Part shown: piece by piece, positions 1 through 9,140 of the stretch
How positions within the stretch are numbered: position 1 is the stretch's first letter
Layout of the letters: each line of letters begins with the position of its first letter
Assembly (NCBI GenBank): GCA_002725015.1
Contig: PBQM01000010.1
Span: forward strand, 1-43,356
Reading direction: 5' to 3'
Length of the DNA: 43,356 nucleotides
Source of the DNA: Flavobacteriaceae bacterium
GTDB lineage: Bacteria; Bacteroidota; Bacteroidia; Flavobacteriales; Flavobacteriaceae
Translations under genes and position numbers: made by a program
The notes under the pieces: model-generated
The model's database searches: none
Seen by the model: only the letters and a program-made list of their open reading frames with translations
What the model was told of the DNA's origin: nothing

Positions 1-755
1 TTTTGTTTCCACAATGCTCGGAGTTTTATATACTTCAAAAATGTTAAATTATAGGTCTGTACACAAATAATCCATCCATTTAATCCATCTAAAAAGCCCA
101 GTCTTAAGAAATAGGCTTTAAAGAAAGCCCAACTTGGCCGCCACAAGATTTTGACGATGGATGACTTAATTCCAGCCTTGTAATAAGCATCGGCAGCAAT
201 GCTGGAAAACCGTTCAATTTTTTGATTGTGTTCTTTATAGCTGTTGTAAATCCAATGCAATAAATCTCCTTTGAGCTGACCGCTAGTCTTTCCATCGTAC
301 AATTCAAATCTATCGTGAGGGTTCAAGCCCCCCCACTGTCCACTGTCTTTTTTAAAAAGCCGCAATTTTCGATCTGGATACCAGTCAGAATTTTTGATCC
401 ATTGACCGCAGTAATTATTCATGCGGTTACAGTAATACCCATCTTTTATCCAATTTTTTTTGACTTCTAGAATGGAGTTCTTGAGCGTTTCCGAAAGGGC
501 TTCATCTCCGTCCAAAGACAATATATAATCATATTTGGCTTTTTCTAATGCAAAGTTTTTTTGTTCTCTATAGCCTAAAAACTTTTGTTCTAAAAATCGC
601 ACATTAAAGCGTTGACAAATTAATTTTGTACCGTCAGTGGAGTGAGAGTCTACTACCAAAATCTCATCTGCTAGGTTCTCAAGCGAAGTCAGGCATTTTT
701 CTAGATGCGCTTCTTCGTTAAATGTAATGATAACAGCGGATAGCTTTAACGGCAC
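1..755 (-). CDS. Glycosyltransferase family 2 (LPS core/WaaE-KdtX-like), 3' end truncated by window edge
   Basis: Not in ORF track. Reverse-strand reading from GTG at 755 gives VPLKLSAVIITFNEEAHLEKCLTSLENLADEILVVDSHSTDGT...YDYILSLDGDEALS..., open to position 1. In-frame TGA lies 8 codons upstream, so GTG is the likely start. ITFNEE and D-S-x-STDGT and LDGDE are GT2 motifs. Confidence 0.88.
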   Translation of the reverse strand, partial: MPLKLSAVIITFNEEAHLEKCLTSLENLADEILVVDSHSTDGTKLICQRFNVRFLEQKFLGYREQKNFALEKAKYDYILSLDGDEALSETLKNSILEVKKNWIKDGYYCNRMNNYCGQWIKNSDWYPDRKLRLFKKDSGQWGGLNPHDRFELYDGKTSGQLKGDLLHWIYNSYKEHNQKIERFSSIAADAYYKAGIKSSIVKILWRPSWAFFKAYFLRLGFLDGLNGWIICVQTYNLTFLKYIKLRALWKQ

Positions 756-844
756 TTGATTGTGATTTAATCTATTTCAAAAGTAATCAAATTGCCAAGA
801 CTAAAGAAACTAAGTGTGCTTAATTGATTGGATTTTACTGTTAT

Positions 845-877
845 TTGAGATTGTGTTCAATTTCTTTAGTATTTTTG
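845..877 (+). promoter_or_regulatory. Bacteroidota-type promoter for the LPS kinase gene
   Basis: TTG (845-847), 22 nt, TATTTTTG (870-877), 14 nt upstream of ATG 892; fits TTG/TAnnTTTG consensus. Confidence 0.5.
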
Positions 878-891
878 AAAAAAAATAACCC

Positions 892-1641
892 ATGAAATTT
901 GAAATCAGTCCTGTTTTTAAGAACCATAAGTCAGCGGTTATTGATTTGATTTCAAATTTCGAATCCCTAACGGACTCCGCAGACTCAGGGTCTAGAAATA
1001 AAATAAAAAACGCGGTTTTAAACAATACCAATCTTTGTATCAAGGCTTTTAAGAAGCCCAATGCATTTAATAAGATTGCATACACTTTTTTTAGAAAGAG
1101 TAAAGCACAGCGTTCATTTGAATATGCCAACCGCCTTTTAAAGTTGAATATATTAACGCCAACCCCTATTGCTTTTTTTGAATTTAAAAAAAAAGGCTTA
1201 ATCGACAAGACTTTTTATATTTCTGAACAATTGGATTCTGACTTAACTTTTCGGGATTTAACCCAAAATTTAGACTACCCAGACCATGAAAATATTTTAA
1301 GAGCTTTTACTCGTTTCACCAATAAATTACACAACAAAGGGGTTTTGTTTTTGGACCATTCGCCTGGAAATACGCTCATAAAGAAAAAAATGGACAGCTA
1401 TGATTTCTACTTGGTTGATTTGAACAGAATGAAGTTTGGGAATTTGTCATTTGATGCGCGCATTTCTAATTTTAAGCGGCTCACTATTCACGCTTCAATG
1501 ATCGCCACAATGAGTGATGAAATGGCTAAAATTACCTCTCTAAGTTATAAGGAAATCCACACAAAAATGTGGGCTGAAACCCAAAAGTTTCAAAAAGCTT
1601 ACCACAAAAGACGCGCTTTAAAAAAGAAGTTCAAATTTTGA
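892..1641 (+). CDS. Lipopolysaccharide (Kdo) kinase family protein
   Basis: 249 aa; kinase-like catalytic segment HNKGVLFLDHSPGNTLIKKK...FYLVDLNRMKF typical of the Kdo/WaaP/InaA kinase family. Confidence 0.75.
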   Translation: MKFEISPVFKNHKSAVIDLISNFESLTDSADSGSRNKIKNAVLNNTNLCIKAFKKPNAFNKIAYTFFRKSKAQRSFEYANRLLKLNILTPTPIAFFEFKKKGLIDKTFYISEQLDSDLTFRDLTQNLDYPDHENILRAFTRFTNKLHNKGVLFLDHSPGNTLIKKKMDSYDFYLVDLNRMKFGNLSFDARISNFKRLTIHASMIATMSDEMAKITSLSYKEIHTKMWAETQKFQKAYHKRRALKKKFKF

Positions 1642-1657
1642 AAAAAGGGATATAGAT

Positions 1658-2740
1658 TTATCGCTTCAATGTGAATGCTTTGCCATAACTCTTAAAAGTG
1701 AACTTTTTCAATTTTTTTCGAATTTTAAATTTTCGAATTAAGTTGAGTGGTTTTATTTTCAAATAGGTCTTGTCCTTGTGTAGAAAATTAATGCTTTCAT
1801 CGATGACTCTGACGCTTGACTTTCCATCGCAGTATGGGTGTAGATCTTTGTTAAATAAAACAATCTTTTGAATTATGTCTTCGGGGTTTTTTAGCGCATT
1901 TTCTATTGCTTTCTCAATCTCTTCTACTTTGTTAACATTGATTAAATATGGATGGTTTTTTGTGTGCTTAAATGTAACAACAGGTTTTTTTTGCAGTAAA
2001 AACTCTTGGATTGCTGAGGTTGTATCTGAAAACATTATATCGGATTCTTTAAACAATGGAATCAAATTTGTACCGCTGACATAGTTGAAATCCTCACTTT
2101 CAAGTTGTTTCCACTTGTCAACAACTGTTTTTGGGATTTTCGGGTGTAAGACCGCAATAAATCTGAACTTTCCAGATTTAGACATGGTTTTTATTTTGTT
2201 AAATACACCATCATTGTAAGCCAAACTCAAACGTTTTGTAAAGGTTGATGCAATCATAACAGTCGGCTTGCCGCTCTTCTTCTTCACCTTCTTTAGGGGG
2301 AAAAGGGGATCCATCTTACTCCAGCCCGTTTCTACCACTTCAAAGTGTTTTAATTTTTTTGAAAGCTTCGTGAATTCTGCGGTGGTACTTGGGCCTTGTG
2401 TACAATATAAGTCAAAGAATCCACGGATTCTAAAATGCGCTTCACTGAAATTATTTTCAGGCCGCTTGTGGCTTAAAAACCCATGGAATATTTGGATTTT
2501 TAAGGCCTTGACGAAATCTGGCGCATTATCTGTAGCTGCCAACAGAATATGAGGACTGTATTTGATCACATCCTGGATTGTTTCTAGGGAGTTGTTCTTA
2601 GAATTAAGCGCCTTTTTCCCTTCATCCTCTTCACTAAACCAAAAAACATCAAATCCCCTTTTTATAATTTCTTTTTCCAAAGGATTCCCTATTGGTATGG
2701 CGTAGCTGTGTGAAATATAAATTAGGAATTTGTATTTCAT
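1658..2740 (-). CDS. CDP-glycerol glycerophosphotransferase-family / glycosyltransferase-like protein
   Basis: 360 aa; C-terminal SDIMFSDTTSAIQEFLLQKKPVVTFK resembles the Glyphos_transf family. Start overlaps the upstream GT9 stop by 1 nt (TAATG). Confidence 0.65.
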   Translation of the reverse strand: MKYKFLIYISHSYAIPIGNPLEKEIIKRGFDVFWFSEEDEGKKALNSKNNSLETIQDVIKYSPHILLAATDNAPDFVKALKIQIFHGFLSHKRPENNFSEAHFRIRGFFDLYCTQGPSTTAEFTKLSKKLKHFEVVETGWSKMDPLFPLKKVKKKSGKPTVMIASTFTKRLSLAYNDGVFNKIKTMSKSGKFRFIAVLHPKIPKTVVDKWKQLESEDFNYVSGTNLIPLFKESDIMFSDTTSAIQEFLLQKKPVVTFKHTKNHPYLINVNKVEEIEKAIENALKNPEDIIQKIVLFNKDLHPYCDGKSSVRVIDESINFLHKDKTYLKIKPLNLIRKFKIRKKLKKFTFKSYGKAFTLKR

Positions 2741-3780
2741 TACAATAATTTATTTAAAAATATATCGAGTTTTGGGATGATATATTCAGGTTTCATTTTT
2801 AAATATTCCATCTTAATATCAGTTGAAGGGTCTGAAATATTTTCCTCAAAATCACCAATGTGAATGGCTTGGTGTTTTGATGCCTCTTTGACTCCAAACC
2901 AATTTTCTTTATTCAATTTTGGAGAAAATATTGCAAAAGTAGAAACCCCCAATGCCTTGGCCATATTGACAGCTCCCCCTTCATTTCCAACTAAAGCCAT
3001 ACACTGTGATGTCACCCCAATAAAATCTCTTAATTTCTTGGAATAAACAGAAAGAAATATTTTTTCCTGGGTTTCTGGCCGACAAGCCTTGAAAATAGCT
3101 TTAACTGCCTCTATTTGCGCAGGAATATAATTGAATAATATTTGGATATTATCAATTTTACCAATTGCATCAATGAGCGTTGCCATATAAGATTTTGGAT
3201 ATGTTTTTGAGCTTGAACTGCCCAACACACTGACCATCAAAATTGGTTTTTCCAACTCAAGACCATTATTTTTTAAAAACATCTTGGCCAACTCTTTTTC
3301 TTTTTCTGAAAGGTATATTCTAGGTTTTACAGCCTCAAACTTTACACCTAGAGGTTGAAGTAATTTAATCCTGTTTTCGAGCGCTAGACTCAATCCATTT
3401 TCAGCTTGTTTAAGTCGCTTTATTGCATCTGTGTAAATAAAAGACGTATATTTTTTATGGTAAGAAACTTTAATTTTAGCAAGTGAAAAAAGGGTTACCA
3501 ATGCACTACTTATCTTCCCATATAAGTCGATAACTGCGTCGTATTTTTGTTTTTTGATGCCCCATAAAAACTTTAATAATTCCCAATAATTTTGTTCAAC
3601 TTTAGGAGAAAAAAAAATAATTTTATCGATCAATGGATTATTTTCAACCACAGCTGATGTATGGTTGTTGATTAGATAGTGAAGTTTATAATTTGGATGT
3701 TTTTTTTTAATCAGCTCAAACAGTACGCTAGACGTTAAAACATCTCCGATCATTTTTTGTTGTATGACTAGTATTTTCAT
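2740..3780 (-). CDS. Glycosyltransferase family 9 (ADP-heptose:LPS heptosyltransferase-like)
   Basis: 346 aa; MKILVIQQKMIGDVLTSSVLFELIKKKHP N-terminus and VTSQCMALVGNEGGAVNMAKALGVSTFAIFSP C-terminal motif. Confidence 0.85.
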   Translation of the reverse strand: MKILVIQQKMIGDVLTSSVLFELIKKKHPNYKLHYLINNHTSAVVENNPLIDKIIFFSPKVEQNYWELLKFLWGIKKQKYDAVIDLYGKISSALVTLFSLAKIKVSYHKKYTSFIYTDAIKRLKQAENGLSLALENRIKLLQPLGVKFEAVKPRIYLSEKEKELAKMFLKNNGLELEKPILMVSVLGSSSSKTYPKSYMATLIDAIGKIDNIQILFNYIPAQIEAVKAIFKACRPETQEKIFLSVYSKKLRDFIGVTSQCMALVGNEGGAVNMAKALGVSTFAIFSPKLNKENWFGVKEASKHQAIHIGDFEENISDPSTDIKMEYLKMKPEYIIPKLDIFLNKLL

Positions 3781-4596
3781 TTAGACTGCTACATCATATT
3801 CGCGCAAGGCATCGTTGAGAGATGTCTTTTTATTGGTGCTTTCTTTTCGCTTGCCAATTATAAGTGCACAAGGGACGTTAAAATCACCAGCTGGAAATTT
3901 TTTGGTATAGCTTCCTGGGATGACCACAGACCGAGCGGGTACAGTTCCTTTAATTTCAACGGGAACTTTTGATGTTACATCAATAATTTTTGTTGAGGCG
4001 GTCAACACAACATTGGCTCCTAAAACGGCTTCTTTTTCAACTCGAACACCTTCTACAACAATACATCGTGACCCTATAAAAGCACCATCTTCAATGATAA
4101 CAGGGGCTGCTTGTAGGGGCTCTAATACCCCGCCAATTCCCACACCGCCAGAGAGGTGAACATTTTTACCAATCTGTGCACAACTTCCTACGGTTGCCCA
4201 AGTATCAACCATAGTTCCCTCGTCTACATAGGCTCCGATATTCACATAACTTGGCATTAAAATACTGCCCTTAGAAATATAAGCACCATGTCGGGCAACG
4301 GCGTGGGGTACCACGCGAATGCCTTTGGCTTTGTAATTTTTTTTAAGTGGAATTTTGTCGTGAAATTCAAAGGGCCCAACTTCAATGGTCTCCATGGTTT
4401 GAATTGGAAAATACATCACGACCGCTTTCTTGACCCATTCATTCACCTGCCATCCATCGGCTGTAGGTTGGGCCACTCTGAGACTTCCTTCATCCAAGCG
4501 ATCGATAATGTCTCGTACAAGTGCTTGTGTAGAAGCTTCTTTTAGCAGCTCGCGATTGTCCCAAGCCGCTTCAATGCTGCTTTGTCTTGTATCCAT
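3781..4596 (-). CDS. dapD: 2,3,4,5-tetrahydropyridine-2,6-dicarboxylate N-succinyltransferase
   Basis: 271 aa; left-handed beta-helix hexapeptides, VPHAVARHGAYISKGSILMPSYVNIGAYVDEGTMVDTWATVGSCAQIGKNVHLSGGVGIGGVLEPLQAAPVIIEDGAFIGSRC. Confidence 0.97.
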   Translation of the reverse strand: MDTRQSSIEAAWDNRELLKEASTQALVRDIIDRLDEGSLRVAQPTADGWQVNEWVKKAVVMYFPIQTMETIEVGPFEFHDKIPLKKNYKAKGIRVVPHAVARHGAYISKGSILMPSYVNIGAYVDEGTMVDTWATVGSCAQIGKNVHLSGGVGIGGVLEPLQAAPVIIEDGAFIGSRCIVVEGVRVEKEAVLGANVVLTASTKIIDVTSKVPVEIKGTVPARSVVIPGSYTKKFPAGDFNVPCALIIGKRKESTNKKTSLNDALREYDVAV

Positions 4597-4677
4597 ATTT
4601 AAATGATTTACAACAAATATAATGCATATAAAAAAAAGGGATGGCGATTGCTGCGTTTTTTGAAATTTAATTAATTA

Positions 4678-4709
4678 TTGGGCTTGTGCTTTTTGAAATT
4701 GTATTTTTG
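4678..4709 (+). promoter_or_regulatory. Promoter of ruvX, leaderless geometry
   Basis: TTG (4678-4680), N21, TATTTTTG (4702-4709), then only CTTC before ATG 4714. Confidence 0.6.
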
Positions 4710-4713
4710 CTTC

Positions 4714-5124
4714 ATGGGAAGAATTTTGGCATTTGATTACGGAACAAAAAGAACGGGGATAGCGGTCACTGATCCACTTCAACTCATAGCATCGGGACTA
4801 AAAACTGTTGAAACTTCCGAAATCTTAACTTTTTTAAAAGCGTATTGTACTGATGAAGAAGTTGTATTATTTGTTGTTGGGCTGCCCAAACAAATGAACA
4901 ATTTACCATCGGAAAGCGAACAGTTTATAAAATCATTTATAAGAAATTTAAAGCGTACATTTCCAGAAATTCCCATTAAGAGAGAAGACGAACGCTTTAC
5001 TTCTAAAATGGCACTTCAGTCCATGATTGACTCGGGAATCAAAAAAAAACAGCGTCAAAATAAGGCCATGGTCGACGAAATAAGTGCCACATTAATTCTT
5101 CAATCCTATTTAAACCGTAAATAA
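4714..5124 (+). CDS. ruvX: Holliday junction resolvase-like / pre-16S rRNA nuclease YqgF
   Basis: MGRILAFDYGTKRTGIAVTDPLQLIASGLKTV and VVGLPKQMN...DERFTSKMA. ATG 4714 preferred over the TTG at 4678 used in the ORF track. Confidence 0.95.
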   Translation: MGRILAFDYGTKRTGIAVTDPLQLIASGLKTVETSEILTFLKAYCTDEEVVLFVVGLPKQMNNLPSESEQFIKSFIRNLKRTFPEIPIKREDERFTSKMALQSMIDSGIKKKQRQNKAMVDEISATLILQSYLNRK

Positions 5125-5187
5125 TTTAAATTCCATTATTTTTTCAAAATAGAGAGTTGTATTTTTGGTCTCTAAATTAATGATAAG

Positions 5188-5781
5188 ATGATACTCCCTA
5201 TTGTTGCCTATGGAGATCCTGTTTTGAAGAAGAAAGCGACTGAGATCTCATCGGATTATCCAGACCTAAAAACACTGATAGCCAATATGTATGAGACGAT
5301 GTATGGGGCTTACGGAGTTGGATTGGCTGCTCCACAGGTTGGATTGTCAATACGTCTTTTTTTGGTTGACACAGCTCCTTTTTCAGAAGATGAATCTTTG
5401 TCAGTGTCCGAAGCAAAAGCATTAAAAGGCTTTAAAAAAACATTTATCAACCCTGAAATTATTGAACAGACTGGGGAGGAGTGGAATTTCAATGAGGGCT
5501 GCTTAAGCATCCCCAACATTCGCGAAGAAGTGTCTAGGAAACCACAAATTAAAATTCGATACCAAGATGCGAACTTTAAATCCCATATTGAAGTCTATGA
5601 CGGATTGATCGCACGGGTCATTCAACACGAGTACGACCATATTCAGGGCATATTATTTACTGACAAGGTTTCAAATTTTAAAAAACGCTTGTTAAAAAGT
5701 AAGTTAAGTTCCATCACTAAAGGTAAAATTAATACAGATTACCGCATGCGGTTTCCGAAAATCTCTAAAAAAAGAGTTTAA
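5188..5781 (+). CDS. def: Peptide deformylase
   Basis: GVGLAAPQVG, EGCLSIP and QHEYDHIQGILFTD motifs. Confidence 0.98.
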   Translation: MILPIVAYGDPVLKKKATEISSDYPDLKTLIANMYETMYGAYGVGLAAPQVGLSIRLFLVDTAPFSEDESLSVSEAKALKGFKKTFINPEIIEQTGEEWNFNEGCLSIPNIREEVSRKPQIKIRYQDANFKSHIEVYDGLIARVIQHEYDHIQGILFTDKVSNFKKRLLKSKLSSITKGKINTDYRMRFPKISKKRV

Positions 5782-5793
5782 AAAAACAACCTT

Positions 5794-6204
5794 ATGAGTT
5801 TAGAAAAAATATTGGCAATTTCAAAAAAACCTGGACTGTTTAAGCTAGTGAACCCCAGCCGTGGTGGCTATATTGTAACATCCATGTTGGATCAAAGGCG
5901 CTCATTTGTCAAAATGGATAAAAATTTGAGCTTATTAAGTGAAATATCAGTCTATACCTTAGAAGCGGAGTTGCCTTTAGCAGATGTATTTAAAAAGATT
6001 TTTAAAAAAGAGGATGGTAAGAAAACCGCGGTAAATCCAAAGGCCTCAAAGGACGCTCTAGAAGCCTATTTTTTTTCTGTCTTACCAAATTTTGATGAAG
6101 ATCGCGTTTACTCAAGCGATATTAAAAAAATTATAAAATGGTACAATCTTTTGGTTGAGGACGGCTTTGATTTTCAATCTCAAGAACAGACTTCTGAAAG
6201 TTAA
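5794..6204 (+). CDS. DUF5606 domain-containing protein
   Basis: 136 aa; MSLEKILAISKKPGLFKLVNPSRGGYIVTSML, next to def/ruvX as in other Bacteroidota. Confidence 0.8.
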   Translation: MSLEKILAISKKPGLFKLVNPSRGGYIVTSMLDQRRSFVKMDKNLSLLSEISVYTLEAELPLADVFKKIFKKEDGKKTAVNPKASKDALEAYFFSVLPNFDEDRVYSSDIKKIIKWYNLLVEDGFDFQSQEQTSES

Positions 6205-6235
6205 AATTTTATAATTTTTTAATTCTCTTTTAATT

Positions 6236-7606
6236 ATGTGGCGGGCTTACACCAAAGAATTTAAATACAATTGGCATTTGGCAGCCCCTGTCATCCTTGG
6301 CATGCTGGGTCATGTTCTAGTGGGTTTCGTAGACAATATCATGGTCGGGCGTTTGGGGTCTGCAGAACTGGCGGCTGTTTCCTTGGGGAATAGTTTCTTT
6401 TTCGTTGCCATGGCTTTGGGAATCGGTTTTTCTACAGCCATCACACCACTAGTAGCGGAATCGGACTCAGAACAAAATTTTATAAAGGGAAAATCTACTT
6501 TTAAACACGGGCTTATTCTCTGTTCTGTGATGTCATTACTGCTTTTTGTATTTATATTGTTGGCCAAACCACTGCTTTATTTAATGGACCAGCCCAATGA
6601 AGTTGTGGTCCTTGCACTTCCATATTTAGACATCATTGCAATTTCATTGGTTCCTTTGATAATTTTCCAAGCTTTTAAACAGTTCAGCGACGGCCTGTCC
6701 CTGACCAGATATCCTATGTATGCAACTGTAATCGCCAATCTCATAAATATTTTTATAAATTATATTCTAATTTTTGGTAAATGGGGTTTCCCTAAAATGG
6801 GAGTGGTTGGGGCAGGAGTGGGGACCCTTATTTCAAGACTTGTGATGCTTTTTTTACTGTGGTTCTTTTTAAAGCAGTTAAAAAAAACGAAAGTGTATTT
6901 AGAAAAAATTCAATTTCTTGTATTAGATTCTATAATGTTAAAAAAAATTATAGGTTTGGGATTGCCAAGTGCCCTTCAGATGTTTTTTGAGATTGGTGTT
7001 TTTACGGCTGCGATTTGGTTGAGCGGAACCTTGGGAAAGAACGCGCAAGCTGCCAATCAAATTGCCCTTAACTTATCGTCTATGACTTATATGATCGCGG
7101 TGGGATTGGGGGTTGCAGCAACCATCCGTGTGGGCAATCAAAAAGGGTTAAATCAAGCGGTAGAACTAAGAAGAATCGCCAAGTCAGTTTTTTTAATGGG
7201 ACTTATTTTTGCGACCCTCTTTGCTGCGTTGTTTATGGTTTTTCATGAGCTGTTACCTGGATTTTACTTAGACCTGGACGATGCCATTAATTTTAAGGAC
7301 AATAATGAAGTCATTGATTTGGCAGCACAGCTGCTCATCATCGCTGGGTTGTTTCAGATCAGTGACAGCATTCAAGTCGTATTTTTAGGAGCATTGAGAG
7401 GGCTTCAAGACGTTAAAATACCCACATTGATCACTTTTTCTGCCTATTGGATTGTGGGATTTCCCTTGAGCTATTACCTTGGAAATTCTGTTCGCTATGG
7501 CAGTGTGGGAATTTGGATGGGATTGCTTGCTGGTTTAACAGCTGCTTCAGTTTTTTTGTACCTTCGATTTGATTATCTTTCAAAAAAATTAATATTAAAA
7601 AAGTAA
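6236..7606 (+). CDS. MATE family efflux transporter
   Basis: 456 aa multi-TM; FVDNIMVGRLGSAELAAVSLGNS and later GAL.GLQD repeat half. Confidence 0.95.
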   Translation: MWRAYTKEFKYNWHLAAPVILGMLGHVLVGFVDNIMVGRLGSAELAAVSLGNSFFFVAMALGIGFSTAITPLVAESDSEQNFIKGKSTFKHGLILCSVMSLLLFVFILLAKPLLYLMDQPNEVVVLALPYLDIIAISLVPLIIFQAFKQFSDGLSLTRYPMYATVIANLINIFINYILIFGKWGFPKMGVVGAGVGTLISRLVMLFLLWFFLKQLKKTKVYLEKIQFLVLDSIMLKKIIGLGLPSALQMFFEIGVFTAAIWLSGTLGKNAQAANQIALNLSSMTYMIAVGLGVAATIRVGNQKGLNQAVELRRIAKSVFLMGLIFATLFAALFMVFHELLPGFYLDLDDAINFKDNNEVIDLAAQLLIIAGLFQISDSIQVVFLGALRGLQDVKIPTLITFSAYWIVGFPLSYYLGNSVRYGSVGIWMGLLAGLTAASVFLYLRFDYLSKKLILKK

Positions 7607-7612
7607 AGCTGA

Positions 7613-7837
7613 ATGAAGCTGCCAAAATTTTTATTAGGAGACCACTCGGATCATCCCGATGCTGTATATGTTATTCACACACAATTCCCAAGATTTATCA
7701 TCAATCTTGAAACAGAGGCTATTGAATGGTTTGAAGATTTTGACCCCGAAGATGAAAAAGACTTAAAATCAGAAGCGGAAAATGCAATCGTACAAGCCAC
7801 GGCTTTTTACGATTTAGAAGTTTCTAAATATGAATAA
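7613..7837 (+). CDS. Small acidic conserved hypothetical protein
   Basis: 74 aa, 6 nt after the MATE gene and 8 nt before the PAP2 gene; acidic composition, no signal peptide. Confidence 0.65.
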   Translation: MKLPKFLLGDHSDHPDAVYVIHTQFPRFIINLETEAIEWFEDFDPEDEKDLKSEAENAIVQATAFYDLEVSKYE

Positions 7838-7845
7838 GATTTTTT

Positions 7846-8403
7846 ATGCTTGATGCTATTTTAGAATTAGATCGCGACTTATTGCTGTATTTGAACCATC
7901 TAGGGCAAGATCGTTGGGATGCATTTTGGTTTGCCATGACCAATAAAATAAATTCCATCCCCTTATACGCTACAATTTTATTTTTAATGGGTCGTGGTCT
8001 TGGCAAGAAAGGCGTCTTATTTCTTGTTGTTGTCATTGTTACCATGGTTACTTTTACCGATCAAATTACCAATTTATTTAAGGATGGTTTTGAACGTTTA
8101 AGACCATGTGCCCAACAAGGGGTTGTGGAACTTCTAAGACTGGGCGAATGTTCTGGTTTTGGTTTTTTTTCAGGACATTCTTCAAATTCTATGGCCGCCG
8201 CTATTTTTACAATTTTAATGTTGAGGTCACGTTTTAAAAATTATGTTTTTTTAATGATTCCCTGGAGTTTAATGATGGGTTACAGTCGAATCTATATCGG
8301 AAAGCACTATCCTCTCGACGTGCTTTGTGGCTGGGCTTTTGGTGCACTTTCAGGCTATTTATTTTATAAAATTTATAAAAGCTTGAAACCCCGTTTCATA
8401 TGA
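7846..8403 (+). CDS. PAP2-family phosphatase
   Basis: KDGFERLRPC, SGHSSNSMAAA and YSRIYIGKHYPLDVLCG phosphatase motifs. Confidence 0.93.
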   Translation: MLDAILELDRDLLLYLNHLGQDRWDAFWFAMTNKINSIPLYATILFLMGRGLGKKGVLFLVVVIVTMVTFTDQITNLFKDGFERLRPCAQQGVVELLRLGECSGFGFFSGHSSNSMAAAIFTILMLRSRFKNYVFLMIPWSLMMGYSRIYIGKHYPLDVLCGWAFGALSGYLFYKIYKSLKPRFI

Positions 8404-8452
8404 ACCGCTTAATTTACCCTCTCTTTTTTTTATATAAGTGCTTTGTGTACAG

Positions 8453-9136
8453 ATGATGGATTTTTCTAAATTTTTAAAAAAATATAAAAATCGATCTGTT
8501 CGATTGATAGCACCCGAACTGGGCTTTGAAACCTATAAAGCCCTTGATTTATCCGATTCAAACATTGAGCTTCAGCGCGTTGGTTACAATACTTCCAAAA
8601 CGCTTTCCGACTATATAAACAATCAACTTCAAAAGCACTCTAAACAAATTGCCTATGGCGGCTACTTGGAAAAAAGAGCGATTTACAAGCGCAGCGATCA
8701 TTTTAAGAAACAGTCCAAAGAATCCCAAAGAAACATACACCTAGGATTGGATTTTTGGAGTTTAGAAGGGACAAGTGTTCACGCCGCTTTTGATGGCAGT
8801 ATCCACAGTTTTAAGAACAACAAGGCTTTCGGCGATTACGGCCCAACCATTGTGCTAGAACATCAGCTTGAGGGGTTTCATTTTTTTACACTTTATGGAC
8901 ATTTATCTTTGGGTTCAATTACAACAGCCAAATTGGGAAGTAAAATTAAATCTGGTGCGACCATCGGTTTTTTAGGAGGGCCAAAAGTAAATGGAGATTA
9001 TCCGCCACATTTACATTTTCAAATCATATTGGATCTTCAGGGCAATTTTGGAGATTACCCTGGGGTTTGTAGTGAGGAAGCCTTGAGTTTTTACAAGTCA
9101 AATTGTCCCAATCCGCATCTTTTTTTAGATATTTAA
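8453..9136 (+). CDS. M23-family metallopeptidase-like protein without signal peptide
   Basis: NIHLGLDFWSLEGTSVHAAFDG...PTIVLEHQ...FFTLYGHLS...HLHFQI. Start taken at ATG 8453 (ORF track begins at GTG 8438). Confidence 0.88.
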   Translation: MMDFSKFLKKYKNRSVRLIAPELGFETYKALDLSDSNIELQRVGYNTSKTLSDYINNQLQKHSKQIAYGGYLEKRAIYKRSDHFKKQSKESQRNIHLGLDFWSLEGTSVHAAFDGSIHSFKNNKAFGDYGPTIVLEHQLEGFHFFTLYGHLSLGSITTAKLGSKIKSGATIGFLGGPKVNGDYPPHLHFQIILDLQGNFGDYPGVCSEEALSFYKSNCPNPHLFLDI

Positions 9137-9140
9137 AACT

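Noticed and set aside
810-1208. 132-aa minus-strand ORF antisense to the LPS kinase
   Set aside because: Antisense to a recognisable kinase, no family motifs, composition typical of a shadow ORF.
1186-3718. 9-nt homopolymer runs in the LPS kinase (1186-1194) and GT9 (3609-3617, 3710-3718) as phase-variation sites
   Set aside because: Similar or longer A/T runs occur in clear housekeeping genes here (e.g. 10 T at 30315-30324 in DUF349) and mostly encode Lys runs; not specific evidence of contingency loci.
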